The position numbers and the translations under genes are program-made. Positions 29,381-40,839 of a stretch of 64,000 nucleotides of DNA are shown in pieces. The stretch lies in assembly GCF_006440775.1 (NCBI RefSeq), contig NZ_VFTZ01000004.1, positions 301,650 to 365,649 of the forward strand, in the 5' to 3' direction. Each line of letters begins with the position of its first letter. Position 1 is the stretch's first letter. Origin of the DNA: Mesorhizobium sp. B2-7-2. Lineage in GTDB: Bacteria; Pseudomonadota; Alphaproteobacteria; Rhizobiales; Rhizobiaceae. The notes under the pieces are model-generated. The model saw only the letters and a program-made list of their open reading frames with translations. It ran no database searches and was not told where the DNA came from.

Positions 29381-30736
29381 TCACGAGGCCCTGAGGCCTT
29401 GATTACCGTTGTGCCACAAGCGTTTTTCCCGGCGCCGCTGTACGGAGGAGGGGACATTCATCGCCTCGCGATATTTTGCGACGGTGCGGCGAGCGAGATC
29501 GATACCGTCTTCCTTGAGCCGGTCAGCGATTTCATCGTCCGAAAGCACGTTCTCAAACGATTCTTCGGCGACCATTGCTTTGATCCTATGGCGGACAGCT
29601 TCGGCGGAGTGCGCGTCACCGCCTTCGCAAGAAGCGATCGCGACAGTGAAAAAGTACTTGAGCTCGAACACTCCACGTGGGGTGTGCATGTACTTGTTCG
29701 ACGTTACCCGGCTTACAGTCGACTCGTGCATGTTGATCACGTCAGCGACCGCCTTGAGATTGAGGGGTCGTAGGTGGGCGACGCCATAGTCCAGAAAGGC
29801 ATGCTGCTGGCGCACGATTTCGTTCGAAACTTTGACGATCGTCTTGACGCGCTGATCGAGACTGCTGATTAACCAGAGCGCATTCTGTAGGCATTCGTTG
29901 AGAAATGTCATCTCTTTCGATTTTTTGGCGACTCGGCGTGAAACTTCCTTGAGATAAGTGTGTTTGATCATCAACTTGGGCTGCGTGTTCGGATCAGGCT
30001 CGATCTGCCATCCACCTCCGGGCGAGGGAGTGGCCCAGACATCCGGCACGATGCATTCCGGCGCGCCCGAGTGGAATGCGTTTCCGGGCTTGGGGTCGAG
30101 CGCACGGATTTCCTGCAGCATGTCGAAAAGATCTTCGTCGTCGACGCCGCAACGCACCTTCAAAGTCCGATAATCGCACCGCGCAAGCACGTCAAGGTTG
30201 GCAATCAAAGCCGCCATGGCCGGGTCGAACCGGTCTCGCTGGCGCAACTGTATCTCAAGACATTCGCCGAGAGATCGTGCGAAAATCCCCGGCGGATCGA
30301 GGTGCTGCAAGATACCCAAAACTCGTTCCACATCGGCCAGCGGGATGTTTAGCTTCCCAGCCAGCTCCGAAGCACTTGCCCCAAGCAAACCAGTGTCATC
30401 CAGATGTCCCGCAAGCACATTAGCAATCAGCCGCTCGTGCGGCGTGAAGGCGGTGAAGGAAATCTGAGAAGCGACATGGTCGTGCAGCGTTTCTGGTAAG
30501 GCGACAAACTCCTCGAAGGCACGATGATCGCCAGGCGCGGTGCTCGATTTCCCTTGCCTGGGCAGATCCCGGGACATCTTCGCATACTCCAGAAGGGGAT
30601 TTCTCTCGAGCTCCTGGGCCACGAACTGATTCAGTTCGGGAATGTTCATTTGAAGCAGGCGAATCGACTGGATGAGTTGAGGCGATAATCCCAGAGACTG
30701 TTTCTGAAGTAGGCTCAATGACGGTTGCATGGTCAC
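29381..30736 (-). CDS. rpoN: RNA polymerase sigma-54 factor, island copy (RpoN2)
   Basis: 451 residues. Region I is glutamine/leucine-rich (LQKQSLGLSPQLIQSIRLLQMN), the core-binding region follows, and the C-terminus has the HTH (STVSRVTSNKYMHTPRG) and the RpoN box ARRTVAKYRE. The protein is shorter than typical rhizobial RpoN1 (about 500), mostly through a short acidic region II. It lies downstream of the peroxiredoxin gene on the same strand, as in the prxS-rpoN2 pair known from Rhizobium etli, so a sigma-54 promoter upstream would make it self-amplifying. Confidence 0.95.
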   Translation of the reverse strand: MTMQPSLSLLQKQSLGLSPQLIQSIRLLQMNIPELNQFVAQELERNPLLEYAKMSRDLPRQGKSSTAPGDHRAFEEFVALPETLHDHVASQISFTAFTPHERLIANVLAGHLDDTGLLGASASELAGKLNIPLADVERVLGILQHLDPPGIFARSLGECLEIQLRQRDRFDPAMAALIANLDVLARCDYRTLKVRCGVDDEDLFDMLQEIRALDPKPGNAFHSGAPECIVPDVWATPSPGGGWQIEPDPNTQPKLMIKHTYLKEVSRRVAKKSKEMTFLNECLQNALWLISSLDQRVKTIVKVSNEIVRQQHAFLDYGVAHLRPLNLKAVADVINMHESTVSRVTSNKYMHTPRGVFELKYFFTVAIASCEGGDAHSAEAVRHRIKAMVAEESFENVLSDDEIADRLKEDGIDLARRTVAKYREAMNVPSSVQRRREKRLWHNGNQGLRAS

Positions 30737-30900
30737 TTATTCCTGTCTAGAAGCTCTTGACTGCGGCTGGTTTCGATCTCTCACAGGGTCGACGCCTCTC
30801 ATGCGCGTCACCTTTGAATGACCTTCCCGGACGCGCCGCTTTAGAGCTTTGCCCTTGTGCAAGTGGCGTCCAAACGCAGCTGCACATCCTCGGCACCAGG

Positions 30901-31434
30901 TCATGCAGCGTCCTTCAATGTTTGAAGGACGTTCTGCGGGGATGAGACGCCATAAGGGTCGGTCCCGCAGTTGTCGGAGAAACCTTCCTCCTCAAACCAC
31001 TGCTCCACCACGCCATTATTGACCAGAGCCGCGTAGCGCCAGGAGCGCATACCGAAGCCGAGATTGTCCTTGGCAACCAGCATGCCCATTTTGCGGGTGA
31101 ACTCGCCTGAACCGTCGGGGATCAGCTCGACTTTCTGCAACCCCAAGGACTTCCCCCATGCATTCATGACAAAGGCATCGTTGACGGAGAGGCAGTAGAT
31201 CGCGTCAACTCCTTCCTTCTTGAATTCCGCATAGAGATCTTCGAAATTCGGCAGTTGGTAAGTCGAACAGGTCGGTGTGAAAGCACCGGGCAGCGAAAAC
31301 AGGATGACCCGTTTGCCGGCAAAGTAGTCGTCGGATGTTCTTTTTTCCCAGCGGTAGGGATTTGGCCCCTGGACTGAATCATCGCGGACACGCGTAAGAA
31401 ACGTGACGAAGGGAACCTTCTTTTTACCGGTCAT
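30901..31434 (-). CDS. prxS: Peroxiredoxin, type-5 (PrxS-like)
   Basis: 177 residues from ATG 31434 (MTGKKKVPFVTFLTRV). The peroxidatic cysteine is in SLPGAFTPTCSTYQLP at about residue 60. A second cysteine in SDNCGTDPYGVSSP near residue 160 may resolve the disulfide. It reduces peroxides, probably protecting bacteroids. Its start overlaps the end of the upstream repeat protein by 11 bp, and rpoN2 follows after 164 bp. Confidence 0.92.
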   Translation of the reverse strand: MTGKKKVPFVTFLTRVRDDSVQGPNPYRWEKRTSDDYFAGKRVILFSLPGAFTPTCSTYQLPNFEDLYAEFKKEGVDAIYCLSVNDAFVMNAWGKSLGLQKVELIPDGSGEFTRKMGMLVAKDNLGFGMRSWRYAALVNNGVVEQWFEEEGFSDNCGTDPYGVSSPQNVLQTLKDAA

Positions 31435-32128
31435 CAATTTTCTCCTTGAAGGGAGGTGGCACTGGATTCTTGCAGGGGCTGGCGCAATACCGAGCTGCGG
31501 GTCTCGTGCATGGCATGATGCCGACGGCGCTCCCGATGCTTTCTCCATTCGGGTGTATGGGAACGGCCCGGCTCCAGGTGTTCTTCACCCGAACCGCATC
31601 GACGTGGGCGATTGGGGGACGCGGCTCCGGATTCGTGGCAACGGCCCGGCTCCAGACCTTTCTCACCCGAAAGCCATCGATATGAGGGATGAGGGCACCT
31701 TCTAGCGCCGCGATTGGTCTGGCCGCGACTAGGGCGCCGGAGCCGGCATGGATCACCCACTCCTCATACCCGGGGTCAAAATGCTGGCAACCGGACATGA
31801 CCAGGAGCGGGATGAGCATATGCGTCGCAAAAGTGATTCTCCGCGCCGCAGAGCGGCGTGGCTGAACTGGTTCAGCGTATTGGCTGGACTTGCCTGTTTC
31901 CGGCCGACGTGGGCTCGGCCGAAATTTTGAGAAGCCTCTTGGCCACTGACATGCTGATGCAAACCGATTTCCGGCAAATGCGCGAGCATCATCTGGCGTC
32001 TCGGCATCGGACCCCAGTTGCAAAGCCGCTTCGGAGGACGGATCTCCGAACCGGACGACGTCCCGATCTTCAGCGAAGACGGCCACCGTCGCCTTTGTCC
32101 ATCGTTTGGAGCTTGGGGCGTCAGCCAT
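31424..32128 (-). CDS. Repeat-containing protein at the head of the prxS-rpoN2 operon
   Basis: 234 residues from ATG 32128 (AAGGTG upstream), first gene after a sigma-54 promoter. The N-terminal ~95 residues are hydrophilic with no motif. Then comes a lipoprotein-like segment MLIPLLVMSGC at about residues 104-114 whose Cys would be lipidated only if translation started near 31819. After it are two copies of a ~25-residue unit (HIDGFRVRKVWSRAVATNPE and HVDAVRVKNTWSRAVPIHPN), also visible in the DNA as a 75-bp repeat. I cannot tell whether the true product is the 234-residue form or a 131-residue lipoprotein. It is coupled to prxS by overlap. Confidence 0.5.
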   Translation of the reverse strand: MADAPSSKRWTKATVAVFAEDRDVVRFGDPSSEAALQLGSDAETPDDARAFAGNRFASACQWPRGFSKFRPSPRRPETGKSSQYAEPVQPRRSAARRITFATHMLIPLLVMSGCQHFDPGYEEWVIHAGSGALVAARPIAALEGALIPHIDGFRVRKVWSRAVATNPEPRPPIAHVDAVRVKNTWSRAVPIHPNGESIGSAVGIMPCTRPAARYCASPCKNPVPPPFKEKIDDR

Positions 32129-32173
32129 GGTAGTCACCTTCTTCCTGGTTTGATGGGCTCTAAGCACAAGGCT

Positions 32174-32188
32174 GCAAGCGGCATGCCA
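32174..32188 (-). promoter_or_regulatory. Sigma-54 promoter of the repeat protein-prxS-rpoN2 operon
   Basis: Minus strand TGGCATGCCGCTTGC: complete TTGC -12 box and TGGCA -24 box at correct spacing. It lies 46 bp before ATG 32128. I did not find a TGT-N10-ACA site within 200 bp. Confidence 0.75.
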
Positions 32189-32276
32189 TTTCCAATGAAG
32201 CTGCTCCTGCACCAGCGCTATCGCTTCGGTACGACGTCTTCGCCAACCGGAGGTGCGCGCCAGAGCCGTCACGTCA

Positions 32277-32513
32277 TCACACCGAACAAAAGTCCTGTGT
32301 AGAGAGGGTATTCACCCGTCCGGCGCCGGCTGGCAAAGGACGGGCCAGACAGGGCAAGCCCAGGCAATACCCCGCATCGGCCGGCACAGCGATTGCACAG
32401 TGTGTTTGCCCTGGCGTGTTTTTACGTGCGACTAACGTGAACGCAGGCCGGCAGCGCCACGATCCGGATTCGATAAGGATCGCTTTCGACTCGGCTACGA
32501 TCTTTACACGCAT
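32277..32513 (-). CDS. Small hypothetical protein upstream of the rpoN2 operon
   Basis: 78 residues (starts MRVKIVAESKAILIESGSWR) with a well-placed ribosome site (AGAGGA, 6 bases before the ATG). No family recognised. It ends about 90 bp before the sigma-54 promoter of the next operon on the same strand. Confidence 0.4.
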   Translation of the reverse strand: MRVKIVAESKAILIESGSWRCRPAFTLVARKNTPGQTHCAIAVPADAGYCLGLPCLARPLPAGAGRVNTLSTQDFCSV

Positions 32514-33312
32514 GGTGTTCCTCTCGCCGAGCGTCCCTATCGAAATCCATTGTGTCGGAAACTGGACTAGAATTGTCGCAAAGCCGACCCAAAGGTCGCC
32601 AAGAAGCGTCCGCTGTTTGCGGGAACCGGCAGAACGCAACGGAGCGCCAACCGGGCACGCAAATAGCCAACAATCTTGTCAGTGGGACGTCTGCAAATTT
32701 CGAGGAGAGCCTCGGCTGCCCCTAGCGAGGCTTGATGCAGGAGCGCATTGATCTTCCGCTCCAACTCAACTGAAAGGATTTCTGTGATCCATTCGATCGC
32801 TATGCCTGGCAGGCACTAAATCGGCATTTCAAAACCGATGATTTGACGGGTCTCGCTAGCTCGCGCCGAAAAAGTTTGCTGCCCATTTGTGCCCGACGTT
32901 CAAACGGTTGAAGAGCAGATTGCGCCCTTATCTCCCAAGCTCGTCGGCGTCCACCAGCGGGACGAGGTCGTTGCCATGAAGTTGTCGGACATAGTCATTC
33001 GAGAGGTGAGACCGTCGTTGCGCTGACACCCTTGCAATATCAGGACATCGATGTCGGCGAAGATGGGCTGCGCAACCTGACCAAGTCCGCCCGGCCGAGC
33101 GCTGATCGCTCGCTGTAGTCTCGGTGCAGGCCGGCAAGGCACCGGCGCTGGTCCATGCCCGTTGAAGAGCCGACGTGGAAGAGGCAGTACCGCGATCCAG
33201 GCGGCCATCCTAGGCGAGACGAAGGCCTGGATCGAAAAAGTATCGTGCGCAGACCGCGTCGCGCGGCTGGTGCGAGTCCACCTCGACGGCGAGCTTCTCT
33301 CCCACCAGGCGG
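32514..33312. other. Gene-poor decayed stretch
   Basis: About 800 bp. Several short frames on both strands (such as 32567-32764 minus and 33162-33350 plus) without motif or clear start. Nothing here is supportable as a gene. Confidence 0.5.
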
Positions 33313-34533
33313 TTAGGTTGCGTGTTTCGGGTCGAATACGAACACTGTGAGTGCCGCGAGCAATGTGGCAATTGCGGTGTAGGCAAAGACACCCGTGACG
33401 TGGTCGGGATCCTTCAGCAGCAGTCCGCCGAAAATCGCGCCGGCTGCGATGGCTACCTGGAACGTTGAGGTCATCAGCACGGCGGCGCTTTCGGCCTGCT
33501 CGGGAACCGCACGCAGCAGTATCCAAGTCTGCAACCCCACCGGCACCGCGCCGAAGGCAAAGCCCCATACGGAAACCGCAATCGCCGAGGCAAAGGTCGA
33601 TGCTCCAAACTTCAGCAACGAGACAGCGGCTATCGCCATAAGGAAGGATGGCAGGGCCGCGACTGCCTTGAGACTGTGTTTGGCCAGGAATGCTCCGGCA
33701 AAACTGCCGAAGAAGCCGCTTATGCCAGAAAGGAGCAACAATATCCAGATCCCGTTGGTACCGAGCTTGGGAGTCGTCTCGAGGAAGACCCGAATATAGC
33801 TGAAGCTGGTGAAGTGCCCAGAAGCGACCAGCAGTACGACCAAAAGTGCGACCTTTATGGTCGGATCTTTGGCCGCATCCAGCAGACTGCGGAATCCAGC
33901 CATTTCAACCGGAGGCAGCGTCGGCATCGTTAAAAGCAGCACCAGCAGCGTAACAGCATTAAGCACTGCGGTGAGCGTGAAGGCCACTCGCCATCCCAAG
34001 CTGCCGCCGACGACGGCGCCGAATGCAGGCACGCATACGAGAGCGACCGAAACGCCGGCGAGGATGATTGACATGGCGCGCGGCAGAAGATGATTTGGAA
34101 CGAGCCGTATCGCCAGCGATGCCGAAATCGACCAGAAGCCTCCGAGCGCAATGCCGAGCATAACGCGTGCTGCCAGCAAAACCGGCAGCGACGACCCGAC
34201 TGCCACCAGAAGGTTGGACAGGATCTGAAGCAGCATCATTGCCCACAGGACGGTCCTGCGGTCCAGGCGCTTTGCAATAATGGCCATCGTCGGCGCTGAG
34301 ATCGCCGCAGCAATGCCCGTCGCTGTGATCGCATATCCAGCCGCATCCACTGAGATGCCGAGATCGCGCGCTATCAGCGTCAGCACGCTGGCTGGCAGAC
34401 ACTCTGCCGCCACCAGCCCGAAGGTGCCCAAAGCAAGCGAAATGACCGCACCCCATGCGGGAGGAGATAGTCGATCCGGCGTTTCTGGGCCGTGCAGAAC
34501 AGTCTCGATAAGACCCGTCGCCGATTCGGTCAT
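33313..34533 (-). CDS. MFS transporter, DHA1-type efflux
   Basis: 406 residues from ATG 34533 (MTESATGLIE) with about twelve hydrophobic helices. The loop between helices 2 and 3 is AKRLDRRTVLW (the MFS G-x-x-x-D-R-x-G-R/R-R type motif A, slightly altered) and helix 5 has the AFGAVVGGSLGWRVAF motif C, which points to an antiporter (drug or sugar efflux, like the arabinose/purine exporters). The frame is open to 34686 but the extension is polar and unlikely. It is divergent from nifH with a 580-bp spacer and need not be nif-related. Confidence 0.88.
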   Translation of the reverse strand: MTESATGLIETVLHGPETPDRLSPPAWGAVISLALGTFGLVAAECLPASVLTLIARDLGISVDAAGYAITATGIAAAISAPTMAIIAKRLDRRTVLWAMMLLQILSNLLVAVGSSLPVLLAARVMLGIALGGFWSISASLAIRLVPNHLLPRAMSIILAGVSVALVCVPAFGAVVGGSLGWRVAFTLTAVLNAVTLLVLLLTMPTLPPVEMAGFRSLLDAAKDPTIKVALLVVLLVASGHFTSFSYIRVFLETTPKLGTNGIWILLLLSGISGFFGSFAGAFLAKHSLKAVAALPSFLMAIAAVSLLKFGASTFASAIAVSVWGFAFGAVPVGLQTWILLRAVPEQAESAAVLMTSTFQVAIAAGAIFGGLLLKDPDHVTGVFAYTAIATLLAALTVFVFDPKHAT

Positions 34534-34884
34534 GAACATCCTCGCCCAACATGGGTTGGCTGCGATGACCCGAACTAAAGGCAGAAGCGCGCCATCGCTG
34601 CCCGACATCTTGTGACAGTAGGGCGTGCAATTTCGGTGCCGGTTCTCCGTGCCCGACGGGGGTGTCATCGTCGGCAGACGTCTCATCAGGCTGTTCTATG
34701 CCGACCTCGGCGTCCGTCTCGAACCAGCCATGCGCGCCAGCAGTTCCGAGCCCGGATGTCTGATGTTCCGTGACGGGACGACGCGAGCCGGTCGCTATGA
34801 CCGCCGCCTTTAAGCAGCCAAAAACCGGCTCTGACTGAAAGGACCATTTCCGGTGGCTCGAACCTGACGTTTTGTGTCGGGCAT

Positions 34885-34900
34885 TGTCGGGTCCGCTACA
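34885..34900. promoter_or_regulatory. NifA upstream activator site of nifH
   Basis: TGTCGGGTCCGCTACA fits TGT-N10-ACA and lies about 110 bp upstream of the nifH -24/-12 promoter. Confidence 0.85.
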
Positions 34901-35008
34901 CGGCTTGTTCCAACAATAATCTATCTGCCAGCGAGCACTTGTTAGCGCACAAGCTAACTAGCTAGAGCCAAAAGGAAAAATCCCGCTTTGGCTGTCCTTC
35001 GAAAAAGT

Positions 35009-35023
35009 TGGCACGAAACTTGA
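35009..35023 (+). promoter_or_regulatory. Sigma-54 promoter of nifHDKENX
   Basis: TGGCACGAAACTTGA, with a perfect -24 box and TTGA at -12. It lies about 90 bp before the nifH ATG. The leader that follows contains a 7-bp hairpin (GCTGCCC 35047-35053 with GGGCAGC 35071-35077). Confidence 0.85.
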
Positions 35024-35036
35024 GACCTCGTTGTGA

Positions 35037-36005
<969 letters not shown>

Positions 36006-36096
36006 CCGATATTGGGCGCCCTCCTTGAGGTGGCACGCCTTGCAAAGAACGGCGCCTCGTCGGTGAGGCGTCACCAGACACCTTGAAAGGGGTCCC

Positions 36097-37599
36097 ATGA
36101 GCCTGGAATACGAGAATGATGGTGCTCTCCATGCGAAGCTTATTGAGGAGGTGCTATCGCAATATCCGGACAAAGCGGCGAAGCGCCGCAAAAAGCATCT
36201 CAGCGTCGCAAAGAGCGGGGACCAGGCCGGCGGGGAAAACGAGATCCTTTCCGAATGCGACGTCAAATCGAACATCAAGTCCATTCCGGGAGTGATGACC
36301 ATACGCGGCTGCGCCTATGCCGGCTCAAAGGGCGTGGTCTGGGGTCCGGTCAAGGATATGGTCCATATCTCGCACGGCCCCGTCGGTTGCGGCCAATATT
36401 CCTGGTCACAGCGCCGCAACTACTACGTCGGAACAACGGGCATCGACACGTTCGGGACAATGCAGTTCACATCCGATTTCCAGGAGAAAGACATTGTCTT
36501 CGGCGGTGACAAGAAACTGGAACAGATCATCGATGAGATCGAGCTACTGTTCCCGCTGAATAACGGCATCACGGTGCAATCCGAATGCCCGATCGGTCTC
36601 ATTGGCGATGACACCGAGGCAGTTTCTCGCAAGAAGGCCAAGGAGTACGAAAAGACTATCGTGCCGGTGCGCTGCGAGGGCTTCCGCGGCGTCTCGCAAT
36701 CACTCGGCCACCATATCGCCAATGACTCCATCCGCGACTGGGTCTTCGACAAGAAGGACGTCGATTTCGAGGCCGGTGCTTACGACGTCAACGTGATCGG
36801 CGACTACAATATTGGCGGCGACGCGTGGGCCTCGCGCATCCTGCTTGAGGAGATAGGATTGCGCGTGGTCGGCAACTGGTCCGGTGACGCGACACTCGCC
36901 GAGATCGAGCGCGCCCCGAAGGCCAAGCTCAATCTCATCCACTGCTACCGGTCTATGAACTACATCTGCCGGCATATGGAGGAAAAGTATGGCGTCGCCT
37001 GGATGGAGTACAATTTCTTCGGACCGTCCCAGATCGAGACCTCCCTGCGTAAAATAGCCAAGCATTTCGGCCCCGAAATCGAGGAGAAAGTCGAGAAGGT
37101 CATCGCCAAGTACAGACCGCTTGTCGACGCGGTCATCTCAAAGTACCGGCCACGCCTCGAAGGCAATACCGTCATGCTCTACGTCGGCGGCCTGCGCCCC
37201 CGCCACGTCATCACAGCTTACGAAGACCTCGGCATGATCATCGTTGGCACCGGCTACGAGTTCGCTCACAACGATGACTATCAACGCACGGGCCATTACG
37301 CAAAGAATGGCACGCTGATCTATGACGACGTTACCGGCTACGAGTTGGAGAAGTTCATCGAGGGAGTTCGCCCCAACCTGGTTGGCTCTGGCATCAAGGA
37401 AAAATACCCCGTGCAGAAGATGGGTATCCCGTTCCGTCAAATGCACTCCTGGGACTATTCGGGACCTTATCACGGCTATGACGGCTTCGCCATTTTCGCG
37501 CGCGACGTGGATCTTGCGATCAACAATCCGGTCTGGGGCCTCTACCAGGCACCTTGGAAACAAAGCCCGTCCCGTGGGCAGGCGATGGCTGCCGAATAG
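36097..37599 (+). CDS. nifD: NifD, nitrogenase MoFe protein alpha chain
   Basis: 500 residues. P-cluster cysteines in [25 protein letters not shown] and [11 protein letters not shown]; FeMo-co ligand cysteine in the segment TYELAHNDDYQ-type region ([16 protein letters not shown] here; the family ligand Cys lies 5' at [15 protein letters not shown]) and histidine in [20 protein letters not shown]. Forms the catalytic heterotetramer with NifK. It starts 91 bp after nifH. Confidence 0.97.
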   Translation: MSLEYENDGALHAKLIEEVLSQYPDKAAKRRKKHLSVAKSGDQAGGENEILSECDVKSNIKSIPGVMTIRGCAYAGSKGVVWGPVKDMVHISHGPVGCGQYSWSQRRNYYVGTTGIDTFGTMQFTSDFQEKDIVFGGDKKLEQIIDEIELLFPLNNGITVQSECPIGLIGDDTEAVSRKKAKEYEKTIVPVRCEGFRGVSQSLGHHIANDSIRDWVFDKKDVDFEAGAYDVNVIGDYNIGGDAWASRILLEEIGLRVVGNWSGDATLAEIERAPKAKLNLIHCYRSMNYICRHMEEKYGVAWMEYNFFGPSQIETSLRKIAKHFGPEIEEKVEKVIAKYRPLVDAVISKYRPRLEGNTVMLYVGGLRPRHVITAYEDLGMIIVGTGYEFAHNDDYQRTGHYAKNGTLIYDDVTGYELEKFIEGVRPNLVGSGIKEKYPVQKMGIPFRQMHSWDYSGPYHGYDGFAIFARDVDLAINNPVWGLYQAPWKQSPSRGQAMAAE

Positions 37600-37731
37600 A
37601 TGCCCTGTCCCAGGCCTAGTCTCCCCAGAGAGACGATGAACCCTCGCGGCTTGTGAGCCTCGGGAAACCGCAAACGTCTCCACGTACCTGAGCTGCCGTA
37701 TGGCGCGGCCAGATGGAAAGAGGTAATACCA

Positions 37732-39273
37732 ATGCCGCAGTCGGCCGAAAAGATTCTCGACCACGCTCCGCTGTTCCGCGAGCCGGAATACAGGCAGATG
37801 CTCGCCGGGAAGAAGCTGAATTTCGAATGTCCGCACCCGGATCAGATCGTTGCCGATCAGGGTGAATTCACCAAGACCTGGGCATACCGCGAAAAGAACC
37901 TCGCCCGACAAGCGCTTGTGATCAATCCCGCCAAGGCCTGCCAGCCGCTCGGCGCTGTGTTCGCGGCCGCGGGCTTCGAGCGGACCATGTCCTTCGTCCA
38001 CGGTAGCCAGGGCTGCGTGGCCTACTACCGCTCTCATCTATCGCGCCATTTCAAGGAGCCTGCTTCGGCGGTTTCCTCCTCGATGACCGAGGATGCGGCA
38101 GTATTCGGGGGCCTGAAGAACCTGGTCGATGGGCTCGCCAACACCTACCAGCTTTACGACCCGAAGATGATCGCAGTCTCGACGACTTGTATGGCGGAGG
38201 TCATTGGCGACGACCTGCACAGCTTCATCGAGAACGCCAAAGACGAAAAGTCGGTGCCGCGCGACTTTGACGTGCCCTTCGCCCACACGCCGGCCTTCGT
38301 CGGTAGCCATGTCGACGGCTATGACGGCATGCTGAAGGGCATTCTAGAGCACTTCTGGAAAGGCCAGGAGCGCACGGAAACCAAGGGAACCATCAACCTC
38401 ATTCCGGGCTTCGACGGCTTCTGCGTCGGCAACAACCGGGAACTCAAACGCCTGCTCGATATGATGGGTGTGTCCTACACCTTCATCCAGGACGCCTCTG
38501 ACCAGTTCGACACGCCATCGGACGGGGAATACCGCATGTATGACGGCGGCACCAAGATCGAAGAGGTGAGGGGGGCACTTGACGCCGAGGCAACGCTTTC
38601 GCTCCAGCACTACAACACGCGAAAAACGCTGGATTATTGCGGGCAAGTTGGGCAGGCCACGGCTTCCTTCCATTATCCGCTGGGCGTCCAGGCGACCGAC
38701 GAATTGCTGATGAAGGTGTCGGCGCTTTCCGGCAAGGAAATCCCCGAGGCAATCCGACTGGAGCGCGGCCGACTGGTTGATGCCATGGCCGACAGCCAAT
38801 CCTGGCTGCACGGCAAGAAATACGCGATCTACGGCGACCCGGACTTCGTGTACGCCATGGCCCGCTTCGTCATGGAGACCGGCGGCGAGCCGACACATTG
38901 CCTGGCAACCAACGGCTCCTCGGCCTGGCAAGCCGAGTTGCAGGAACTGCTTGACGCCTCGCCCTTCGGCATGGACGCTCAGGTCTGGGCGGGTAAGGAC
39001 CTTTGGGCGCTGCGATCGCTTCTCTTCACCGAGCCGGTGGACCTGCTGATCGGCAATTCCTATGGCAAGTATCTGGAGCGCGACACCGGCACGCCGCTGA
39101 TCCGCCTGACGTTTCCAATCTTCGACCGGCACCATCACCATCGCTTTGCGCTCATGGGCTACCAGGGCGGGTTACGCGTGCTGACCACGATCCTCGACAA
39201 GATCTTCGACAAGCTCGATCGCGAGACGAGCCAGACGGGCGTGACGGACTATTCCTATGACCTCACCCGCTAA
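37732..39273 (+). CDS. nifK: NifK, nitrogenase MoFe protein beta chain
   Basis: 513 residues. P-cluster ligands in [34 protein letters not shown] and [12 protein letters not shown]. The N-terminal beta-chain extension that wraps the alpha chain is present. Start ATG at 37732 with AAAGAGG upstream; 132 bp after nifD. Confidence 0.98.
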   Translation: MPQSAEKILDHAPLFREPEYRQMLAGKKLNFECPHPDQIVADQGEFTKTWAYREKNLARQALVINPAKACQPLGAVFAAAGFERTMSFVHGSQGCVAYYRSHLSRHFKEPASAVSSSMTEDAAVFGGLKNLVDGLANTYQLYDPKMIAVSTTCMAEVIGDDLHSFIENAKDEKSVPRDFDVPFAHTPAFVGSHVDGYDGMLKGILEHFWKGQERTETKGTINLIPGFDGFCVGNNRELKRLLDMMGVSYTFIQDASDQFDTPSDGEYRMYDGGTKIEEVRGALDAEATLSLQHYNTRKTLDYCGQVGQATASFHYPLGVQATDELLMKVSALSGKEIPEAIRLERGRLVDAMADSQSWLHGKKYAIYGDPDFVYAMARFVMETGGEPTHCLATNGSSAWQAELQELLDASPFGMDAQVWAGKDLWALRSLLFTEPVDLLIGNSYGKYLERDTGTPLIRLTFPIFDRHHHHRFALMGYQGGLRVLTTILDKIFDKLDRETSQTGVTDYSYDLTR

Positions 39274-39336
39274 AGCACACGGCCAGCTTTTCGCCCAGGC
39301 TGTTCATTGCCCGAATGGACTTTGGAGACTGACGCA

Positions 39337-40839
39337 ATGACCTCGCTCAGTGCCAAGATCCAGGACGTTTTCGACGAGCCTGCATGCGACAAGAACCGTG
39401 GCAAGGACGTCAGGGCGCGCAAGGAAGGCTGCGCACGGCCGCTGACGCCGGGAGCGGCAGCGGGCGGCTGCGCGTTTGACGGGGCCAAGATCGTCCTGCA
39501 GCCGATCACTGACGTTGCCCACCTGGTGCATGCGCCGCTCGCCTGCGAGGGAAATTCCTGGGACAACCGCGGTGCAGCTTCGTCCGGGCCAACCTTGTGG
39601 CGCACAAGCTTCACGACCGATCTTACCGAACTCGATGTGGTGATGGGGCGGGGCGAGCGGAAGCTCTTCAAGGCGATCCGCGAAATCAAGGAAGCCTATG
39701 CGCCCGCAGCAGTCTTTGTCTATTCGACCTGCGTGACGGCGCTCATCGGCGACGATATCGAGGCCGTCTGCAAACGCGCCGCCGAAAAGTTCGGCCTGGC
39801 CGTGGTTCCCGTCAACGCGCCGGGCCTGGCTGGCTCCAAGAACCTGGGCAACAAGCTTGCCGCGGAGGCGTTGCTCGACCATGTCATCGGCACGGTGGAA
39901 CCCGACGACGCCGGCCCGTATGACATCAACGTCCTTGGTGAATTCAACCTTTCCGGCGAATTCTGGCTGGTCAAGCCGCTCCTGGATCGGCTCGGGATCC
40001 GGGTTCGCGCCTGCATTCCGGGCGACGCGCGCTATCGCGACGTAGCTTCCGCGCACAGCGCCCGGGCGGCCATGGTGGTGTGCTCGACGGCCCTCATCAC
40101 TCTAGCCCGCAAGATGGACGAGCGCTGGGACATCCCGTTCTTCGAGGGCTCTTTCTATGGCATCTCGGATACGTCGGAAGCACTCCGCAACATTGCTGAG
40201 CTCCTGGTGAGGAAGGGGGCCGATCCGGAGATCCTGGACCGCACGGAGAGGCTGATCGCCCAGCAGGAGGCGATTGCATGGAAGAAGCTCGAAGCCTACC
40301 GGCCGCGGCTCCAAGGCAAGCGCGTGCTGCTCAACACCGGTGGTGTGAAGTCCTGGTCGCTCGTCCATGCGCTGGTGGAGATCGGCATGGAGATCGTGGG
40401 CACCTCGGTCAAGAAATCCACGCTCGAAGACAAGGTGCGCATCAAACAGATGCTCAAGGACGACAACGATACGTTCGAGCAGATGTCAGCGCGCGACCTT
40501 TACGCCATCCTCTCTGGAGGCAAGGCCGATATCATGCTCTCGGGTGGGCGCACGCAATTCGTCGCGCTGAAGGCCAAGATGCCCTGGCTCGACATCAACC
40601 AGGAGCGCCAGCACCCTTACGCCGGTTATGACGGCATGGTGGAACTCGTACGCCAGATCGACCTCGCCATTCACAACCCGATCTGGCGCCAGGTGCGCGA
40701 GCGACCCCCGTGGGATGGTCCGATCCATGGGTACGACGCACTGCCGGGCCCAAGCGACGACGCCGAGAACCTGCACGCTGTCCAGGAAACCGCCGGCAAG
40801 GCGCCGACGATTTGCGTGAGTGCTGAGGAGATCCGATGA
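39337..40839 (+). CDS. nifE: NifE, FeMo-co assembly scaffold subunit
   Basis: 500 residues. Related to NifD: GGCAFDGAKIVLQPI, APLACEGNSWDNRG and STCVTALIGDDIEAVC carry the cluster-binding cysteines. With NifN it forms the scaffold on which FeMo-co is completed. The frame is open to 39307, but ATG 39337 (MTSLSAKIQD) has GGAGAC at good spacing. It overlaps nifN by four bases (ATGA). Confidence 0.96.
   Translation: MTSLSAKIQDVFDEPACDKNRGKDVRARKEGCARPLTPGAAAGGCAFDGAKIVLQPITDVAHLVHAPLACEGNSWDNRGAASSGPTLWRTSFTTDLTELDVVMGRGERKLFKAIREIKEAYAPAAVFVYSTCVTALIGDDIEAVCKRAAEKFGLAVVPVNAPGLAGSKNLGNKLAAEALLDHVIGTVEPDDAGPYDINVLGEFNLSGEFWLVKPLLDRLGIRVRACIPGDARYRDVASAHSARAAMVVCSTALITLARKMDERWDIPFFEGSFYGISDTSEALRNIAELLVRKGADPEILDRTERLIAQQEAIAWKKLEAYRPRLQGKRVLLNTGGVKSWSLVHALVEIGMEIVGTSVKKSTLEDKVRIKQMLKDDNDTFEQMSARDLYAILSGGKADIMLSGGRTQFVALKAKMPWLDINQERQHPYAGYDGMVELVRQIDLAIHNPIWRQVRERPPWDGPIHGYDALPGPSDDAENLHAVQETAGKAPTICVSAEEIR

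Noticed and set aside
36031..36044. TGGCACGCCTTGC between nifH and nifD
   Set aside because: Spacing between GG and GC is too short for a -24/-12 promoter.
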